NCBI GenBank assembly: GCA_003427395.1
Contig: BFEA01000116.1
Span: forward strand, 2,686,875-2,711,706
Source: Chara braunii
Taxonomy: Eukaryota > Streptophyta > Charophyceae > Charales > Characeae
Length of the DNA: 24,832 nt
Direction of reading: 5' to 3'
Part shown: in pieces, positions 19,269 to 24,832 of the stretch
Numbering within the stretch: position 1 is the first letter of the stretch
How the letters are laid out: each line of letters starts with the position of its first letter
Notes under the pieces: model-generated
Told to the model about the DNA's origin: nothing
The model's input: the letters and a program-made list of their open reading frames with translations, nothing else
Database searches by the model: none
Translations under genes and position numbers: made by a program

Positions 19269-19583
19269 AGGTGTCTGGGGAGGACTCGGCGCGAGGGGGA
19301 CGGATCGGATTGGGGTGGGAGTAGGGAGCGGGGGTGGGAGGGATCGTAATGGGAAGGTGGAGAGGAGTAGGATCAGAGCGGGATCGGATCGGATCGGATC
19401 GGGATCGGGAACGAGAAGGGATTTGGAGCGGAAAGGGATCTAGTGAGGACCCGGCGCGAGGGGGCCAGATCGGATTGGGATGGGAGTAAGGAGCGAGAGT
19501 GGGAGGGATCGTGATGGGAAGGTGGAGAGGAGAAGAATCGGAGCGGAATCGGATCGGATCGGATCGGGATCGAGGCAGGTGTC
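19254..19583. repeat. 165-bp tandem duplication with GATCG pentamers
   Basis: GGATTTGGAGCGGAAAGG begins at 19254 and at 19419. Both copies continue through CGGCGCGAGGGGG, GATCGGATTGGG, GGGAGGGATCGT and GGAAGGTGGAGAGGAG, and end in runs of GGATC (about 19380-19407 and 19548-19572). Spacing is constant at 165 bp. The purine-rich plus strand and its location upstream of ORF1 suggest part of the LINE 5' UTR. Confidence 0.9.
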
Positions 19584-20343
19584 GATCAGTGAGTAAAGGT
19601 TTTAACACCTACATACCGATGGAGCGAGAGGATCCGTTGAAGTGACGGGGAGAGATGGCGGGATCGGGCGGGATGGAGGACTAATTAGGTGGCGTTCAAA
19701 GGTAGTGGTGTGGAAATACGAAGTAGTGCAGGGGGAAGGTGGGTGTAAGTCGCGGAGTAGGGTACTCTACGGGGCGGGGGGGAGCGAAGGGATGCGAAGG
19801 GGGGCTCAAGGTGGTGGAACGGAGCGGGGATAGAGAGGGATGGAAAAGAAGCGGGAGGACTGGAGATGGGGATGGTAGATTGCAGTGCTTCCTCGAGAAA
19901 GGAAGGACTGGGAAATAGCCGAGATGGGATGAGTGAAATTGGAGACCCGGCGATGAGAGAGTAAGCGAATGATATCAGACAGAGGGTATACAAAGTCAAA
20001 GGGGAGAAGTGGGATGGAACAGGGGAACGCGAGATTAGGGGGATTGATAAAACGGGACGGACAAAAGGTTGGGAAAAACGATATTGTGTAACCTACAGTG
20101 ATTGTTTGAGTCTATCGTCTTGATGAGGGCTTCGCCTTGGCTCTTTCCTGGTCTGGTCGAGGAATGCAGTTGTCGTCTGTGATACGCCTTATAGAAGGAG
20201 AACTGTGAGTGCGCGTACGTCTCGCGCATACTGCCCAGGTAGCAGTGCTGACTATGGTACTCTGAAAATCAGCTTGCCGTTCAATAGAATCGATAGGCCT
20301 CTTTTCCCTTCCTCCTCCTCTTACCTAGCTTCGTCTTCCATAG
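19584..20343. other. LINE D 5' region, purine-rich, no gene seen
   Basis: G- and A-rich plus strand continuing from the tandem repeats, then more mixed sequence (20080-20300). Open frames on both strands have skewed composition and no recognisable domains. Confidence 0.45.
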
Positions 20344-20570
20344 CCACGCCCTAAGGCGTGGTGGGAGGGGATCGTGGATGCCCCCACTCGTATACCGCTC
20401 TTCTCTCCAAAAGGGTACTTGGCGATGGCGCACGCCTGAGGGCGCGCGCTTATGCGGATTCTCGCGGCATATTAAGGACGGCGCGGGCGCAGCCAACGGC
20501 GCAGGGTCGCAGCGCTAACCGAGCGGCGCGGGCGCACACCAGCTCGCGACAGCATCCGTCGCACCAGTCA
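20344..20570. promoter_or_regulatory. CpG-rich hairpin region near the 5' end of LINE D
   Basis: A perfect hairpin CCACGCC-CTAA-GGCGTGG lies at 20344-20361. A strongly CpG-rich block follows (about 20420-20560), with GGCGCGGGCGCA repeated near 20482 and 20525. As the outermost unique part of the element at its 5' side it could hold the LINE promoter. This is inferred from position and composition only. Confidence 0.3.
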
Positions 20571-20633
20571 TATCCAGTGTCAGTCCGCGTCAGTCCGGTT
20601 CCTGTTCCCCTGGCAAGTCAAGAATGAAATACC
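20571..20633 (-). repeat. LINE 3'-UTR-like piece at the 5' end of LINE D
   Basis: CAGTCCGGTTCCTGTTCCCC and TGGCAAGTCAA repeat, with small differences, the LINE G 3' UTR sequence that starts immediately after at 20637. This places a second copy of the same about-40-bp 3'-UTR segment at the 5' boundary of D. Confidence 0.75.
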
Positions 20634-23600
20634 AGCATCAGTCCGGTTCCTATTCCACTGGCAAGTCAAAAAAAAAAAAATTACATCATAGAACACCCTC
20701 ACGCTTCCTTCCGTCTGGCTGAAGGAACCCTGATCAGCATTGATTACTCCAACATCGTGGAGGATTGACTGTTAGCTTGCCCTGCTTCCACCTTTCCTCT
20801 CAGGAGTACTATAAGAGCCTGTTTTCCACCCTGTTTCTGAGTTGTGCCAGTCTTTCCATCGTATGTGGAAGTCATTTATCTCTGCAAATTTGCCCCTTGC
20901 AAGCCACACCTTAGTGAATTTTGCCTCGACTCTTCTCTGTTGCTCTTCATCATCTGGCATGGACTGTCTCGTCTTGTGCCACTTGCAAAGGATCTCCGTC
21001 TGAATCAAAGTCCTTGTCTCTGTCCATACCTTCTCCCTTGGAGTTGAGAGTCCCTCAATGGTTCTACAACACCTTTCCTTCCTGACCACAGCGTTACCTT
21101 TCTGATGATTCCAAACCACGTTTTCTCGGTCTTGTGGAATTGAGGAGGGATGTTAGTCCATAGGAGTTGGATGGGATGTTCAGGGAGGGGAGACGAAAAG
21201 AGGAAATCCCAGAGATCCGAGGCCCTCGCCCAGTATTCGGTCGCCTCTCTACAACATATCAGGCAGTGTAGCATTATCTTCAGGTTCATTTTTTGAACAT
21301 ATTGCGCATAAATCTGAACTGTTAGGGTCATTCTTGCTTCTTCTGATATGCAGCCACTGGTTGACCGGTAGAGCTACGTATGAGATGAGCCATTGTAGGC
21401 TTCTGATTTTAACCGGACGAATTGACTTGAATTTTTTCCATGGCATTTGTGGGATCTGACTAGCATCTTGACCTATTAGCTTCTGCCATCTGTTCTTGAT
21501 TGTTGGTTCATGAATCAGGATCCTTTGTTTTAAGGAGTAAGTAGTATCCCAGCGTGACTGTGTATTCTTGAATGGCGACTTTAGTTTTGAGGCTTCTGCT
21601 TCGGTCTGGTGTACAAGCCCACTCTGCCGGATAAAATTCCAAGTCTTGAATTGCCGTATCTATTCTGAAGATTGTTTTTGGCCATGAACCCAACACTCTA
21701 ACTTTTTTGAGTACCAAATGGTTTAGGACTGTTCTTTCCACCTCCTTATTTGTGATAAATGAAAGGCCTTGCGTGGCGGGGGTAATCGGGAAGGAGGTAA
21801 ACACTACCAAAGTATCCGACCCTTGCTGTTCATGGGAGAATTGATAGGTCCTTGTGGGGGTTAAATCCTGCACCCTCACTCCCCATTCACACGATTTCCA
21901 AGCTGAGACTTCACTTACTCCTTCCAGCCTTCTGAGATGCAATTGATAATAGATTGTAAGTTCTCATCTCGTTGGTGACATCCTTTGAGCTGGGAGGCAA
22001 GTTCCTGGTCTGTCATCCAATCCTTTTTCTCCTCGTTCCACAGATGGCTCACTTTCGAAACTCCATGTTTGATCCATGATAACCATCTCCTTCCTCTAGG
22101 CTTAAGGGATAGTTGATGATCACTTTCATCTCTCACCCACAGATTACCAAATAAGGGTTGCCTCAGTATCTTTTCTTTGGATTTGGGTCTACCCACTTTC
22201 CTTGGCATGACTTCCCGCCATATCTGTAACAATGCAGTCCAATATGGTGTAGGGGGTCTGGCTTCGTTTGGCTCGGTTCCTCTTTGTTGATTCCTGCGCC
22301 CTGTCTTTGGACTCCATTCCTTGGTCATTACCCAGAATAGTCCAGACATATTTGCTGGTGTGGTTGTAGGTGCTAGGGCCCAAATGCTATCTAAGCCCAG
22401 TTTGTTCCATGTCGTACCTGGTTTAGTCAGTAGTTTGACTATCCATTTGACTTGTAAGGCTTTGGTTTCATGTTCGGGGTCTATGATACCAAGACCTCCT
22501 TTGGCTGGTTTCCTTGTGATGTAATGCTAAGCTATCTTTGGTATGCAATTCTCTTTGTTTGGGTCACCTGACCATAAGTATGCTCTTGCTTTACGGTTAA
22601 GTTCCTTGCTTGTCTAGTCCGGAACGGTCCAGATTGACGCTATGTACCACATCATAGAGAAAATAGATGTATTAATGGCTAGTGCACGCCCCAACAGTGA
22701 TGTGAATGTATTACCCCTTCTACCCAATTTGTTAATTTGTTTGGTGAGTATATTTTGTGCCATTTGAGGGGCGAAGCCATCTTTTGTCAGCAAGATGCCT
22801 AGATATCGCGTAGGTGTCTCCGGTGTCTCCCATGTCATGTATGCCTCAGGGCCTTGACCTCTTCCTCCAATAGCCACCAACCGATTGTTTTCTTCCACTT
22901 AATCTTCATTTCTGATGCCAGTCTGAACGCTTCCATTGCTCTTACTAACGTGCTGAGCGATGAGTCTGAAACTCTTATGAGGACCGTGAGATCGTCTACA
23001 AACGTTATTACCATCGGGAATTGTAAGTGGTGGGTTGATCCTACATTGACCTCTGGTAGTCTGTGTATGGAGGGGTCTTTGCGTAGGAATGAGGCTATTG
23101 CTTCCATAACGAAGAGGAAGATTGGGGGAGCTAGCGGGTCCCCTTGGTGCACTGACTGAGAGATTGGATAGCAGTCAGAGAGCAAGCCGTTGACTTGGAC
23201 ACATCCTATGCCGTCATTATACAGAATGTGCACCCGCTTACTGAAATTCGGACCCACTCCCATCTTTTCCATGCTTGCATTGAGAAAGGCCCACTTGACC
23301 TGGTCGTAGGCCTTTTCAAAATCGAAGAAGAGGATTGTTGCTTTTATCCTTTTTTCTTTGACTTTGTTAACCGCTTCGCTGAGAGTCGGTACGTTATCGA
23401 GGATATACCTCCCAGGGATGAAGCATGTTTGATCTATATGAAAGCATTTGTCTGTCAAAGGCAAAAACTTTGGCAAGGATCTTATAAGGAAGTGTAAAAA
23501 GCGAGATGGGTTTATAATTCCTGATATCTTCTCTCTCTCCTTTTTTGTACAACAAAGTGACCACGCTGGTACTCAGTAGGTTTCCCAGTCCCCCTTTGAG

Positions 23601-24066
23601 ACAACTAACGTTATAGAAGTTTAGCAGATCTCCTCCTAAGAGCGGCTATAACTTTTCCCAAAATTCTTTTGTCACCCCGTCGATTCCTGAAGACTTATTG
23701 TTGTTCATATTCTGGACAACAAATTGCATCTCTTCCATGGTGATGGGCTTGTCCAAACCTTCTGCTTGTTCTTGAGATATCGTTTGTTCCAGGTATTGCA
23801 ACATCCTAGTCCGTGCCTCTTTGGTGCTGGGCGGAGTAGGCATAGGGGTCTTCGTGTGGTAGAGCTCTTCGTAGAATTCCTTTGCTATGTTCAACATTCC
23901 TTCGCTATATCTCGCTGTTTCATTTGGATTGGAGAGGGTTTTTTGGCCTTCTATCGCATTCGCCCTTGAGTTCGCTTTGATTCTTGCGATGAAGTGTTCT
24001 GACATTGACTCGCTTAACTCATACTCGTTCATTCTGGCCCTTATTTGTAGCCTGTGTCCGAAACTG
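20634..24066 (-). mobile_element. LINE G: 5'-truncated LINE hosting LINE D
   Basis: ORF2 pieces run from high to low coordinates. 23646-24104 is the EN-RT linker and RT start (NNNKSSGIDGVTKEFW). 22835-23476 is the RT palm, with GRYILDNV, FFDFEKAYDQVKW, HQGDPLAPPIFLF and an active site reading FVDD. 21915-22898 covers the thumb. 21508-21942 carries EFYPAEW. 21249-21446 carries MPWKKFKSIRPVKIRSLQWL and LCAIC of the zinc finger, and 20772-21331 is the C-terminus. The pieces occupy different frames, so there are at least several frameshifts. The endonuclease is missing, and LINE homology fades around 24060. The 3' UTR (20634-20771) continues at 9787-9839 across the LINE D insertion. Confidence 0.85.
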
Positions 24067-24068
24067 GA

Positions 24069-24159
24069 TTCAACGCGGGTTCCGCGTTGAAAAATTGAAC
24101 GCACATTGAATTCGCGTTCAATCCCCGTTAATACGCGCGTCGGACGCTAATAAACGGGG
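24069..24159. repeat. Cluster of short perfect palindromes
   Basis: Three stem-loops in a row: TTCAACGCGG-GTT-CCGCGTTGAA (24069-24091), ATTGAACGC/GCGTTCAAT with an 11-nt loop (24094-24122), and CCCCGTT/AACGGGG (24123-24159). They directly abut the 5' end of LINE G. No coding sequence. They may be the end of a different repeat. Confidence 0.8.
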
Positions 24160-24562
24160 TCCGCGAACCCAAGTTCCGCGCGTTTGGGGGGGGGGTAGGG
24201 GCTTTCCAAAGGTGTGGGGTGGTAGTGCCCGTTGTCGGGTACCACCCCATGCATTCCTTTTTTTTTTTTTTTTTGTTAAAAAAAAAATGCAAAACCTGCG
24301 CGAACCCGTCTGCAGGGCGTTCGCGGGGTACCGGCCTTCGCAGCCTGATGGAGGGTGGCGCAGGGGAAACGGGTACTAAAAAGCCCGTTGCGTTCGCCCC
24401 CAGCCGAGAATCGGCAGGACTCCCATGTCCCACCAGAGACAGTCGTCAAATTTGAGTCGAAAGAGGAGCAGACCAGCAATATATCTTCTGGATCCGAAGT
24501 TAGGTCTGCTTTCCAACAATTATGGGCTACAACTACTTACTACCCTAGCTCGCTTTTTCTGT
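24160..24562. other. GC-rich hairpin-bearing sequence, no gene seen
   Basis: A perfect GGGGTGGTA/TACCACCCC hairpin with inner CCCG-TTGT-CGGG lies at 24216-24248. A T18-GTT-A10 tract (about 24259-24289) and CpG-rich sequence with CGGGTAC...AGCCCG follow. Apparent short open frames have no domain resemblance. Confidence 0.5.
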
Positions 24563-24832
24563 TGTTTTCCTTTTCCTACGAGTTTGCTCCACTCGTCAGC
24601 ACTTGCACAAAAGACAAAACATATGGCAGCATATGATTCCATGTTTTAGCACAAGATTCATTCGAGTTTTGCACTTTTTTTTTTTTTTCTTTCTTTTGTT
24701 TTCCTTTTGCTACGAGCAGTGGCCCTAAGGGCCTAGTTCCACTCGTCAGCACTTGCACAAAAGACAAAACATATGGCAGTGTATGGTTCCATATTCTAGT
24801 AGAAGATTCATTTGAGTTTTGCACTTTTTTTT
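24563..24832. repeat. Direct duplication of a T-tailed repeat, cut by the window end
   Basis: Copies start TGTTTTCCTTTT at 24563 and 24697. Both contain CACTCGTCAGCACTTGCACA and AAGACAAAACATATGGCAG, and end in GAGTTTTGCAC plus a T run. The second copy carries an extra 16 bp around the palindrome GGCCCTAAGGGCC (24721-24733). It may be the edge of another dispersed element; family not recognised. Confidence 0.85.

Larger units (their letters stand above)
9840..20633 (-). mobile_element. LINE D: near full-length L1-type retrotransposon with TSD
   Basis: Bounded by identical AGCATCAGTCCGG at 9827-9839 and 20634-20646. Minus-strand order: GC-rich 5' end, repeat-rich 5' region, ORF1, ORF2, duplicated C-terminal module, 3' UTR, and a 44-nt poly(A) (complement of 9840-9883). 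At about 10.8 kb it is longer than most plant LINEs because of the 5' region. It may include extra inserted DNA near its 5' end. Coding frames are open except for nonsense codons, so it is probably young but not active as it stands. Confidence 0.85.

Noticed and set aside
19042-19608. 188-aa Pro/Ser/Arg-rich minus-strand frame
   Set aside because: It is produced by the 165-bp purine-rich tandem repeat; the residue pattern simply repeats and shows no domain.
3060-24832. CRISPR arrays, bacterial operons or defence systems
   Set aside because: Poly(A)-tailed LINEs, U6 snRNA sequence and microsatellites show eukaryotic DNA. The tandem repeats lack the repeat-spacer pattern.

Overview
The window reads as repeat-dominated, intergenic nuclear DNA of a plant-type eukaryote. 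I could not support one complete host protein gene. The case for a plant or streptophyte alga is indirect. The dominant elements are L1-type LINEs with a CCHC zinc-knuckle ORF1, an apurinic-type endonuclease plus reverse transcriptase (RT) ORF2 and a C-terminal zf-RVT-like C-C-H-C finger, as in plant LINEs. TTTAGGG-type telomere-like motifs occur at about 5252 and 10215. A tRNA-Ser(UGA)-like head at 66 looks organellar. I cannot name the species.

Layout. 1-3280: short repeats, with a tRNA-Ser-headed, A-tailed SINE-like unit (66-232), (CAA)n, (ATT)n, a 270-bp GA/GT microsatellite broken by an N, and a small plus-strand LINE scrap near 1500. 3280-3834: plus-strand LINE RT fragment interrupted by a 231-bp GC-rich terminal-inverted-repeat element (3351-3581). 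3835-9095: minus-strand LINE (called A/C) split by a second LINE insertion (B, 4599-8605). Near-identical AGACCACC..ATAG target duplications flank B, and its 3' terminus is the 5' part of a U6 snRNA followed by an A-rich tail. B itself contains a 68-bp insertion of only a LINE 3' end, with its own 12-bp target duplication, plus several internal tandem duplications. 9205-9680: plus-strand LINE fragment (E). 9681-9839 and 20634 to about 24066: one minus-strand LINE (G), split by a nearly complete LINE (D, 9840-20633). The 13-bp target duplication AGCATCAGTCCGG sits at 9827-9839 and 20634-20646. 24069-24430: GC-rich nested palindromes. 24563-24832: a directly duplicated repeat running off the window.

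Element D is the best preserved. On the minus strand it has about 2.1 kb of 5' sequence with tandem and palindromic repeats, then ORF1 (18392-15357), ORF2 (15310-10871), a second partial copy of the ORF2 C-terminus (about 10800-10435), a 3' UTR and a 44-nt poly(A). Across more than 7 kb each ORF stays in a single frame and is interrupted only by nonsense codons, mostly TAG. I saw no frameshifts. D therefore looks recent but dead, possibly inactivated by cytosine deamination. The insertion order can be read from the nesting, which makes the window a small record of successive retrotransposition.
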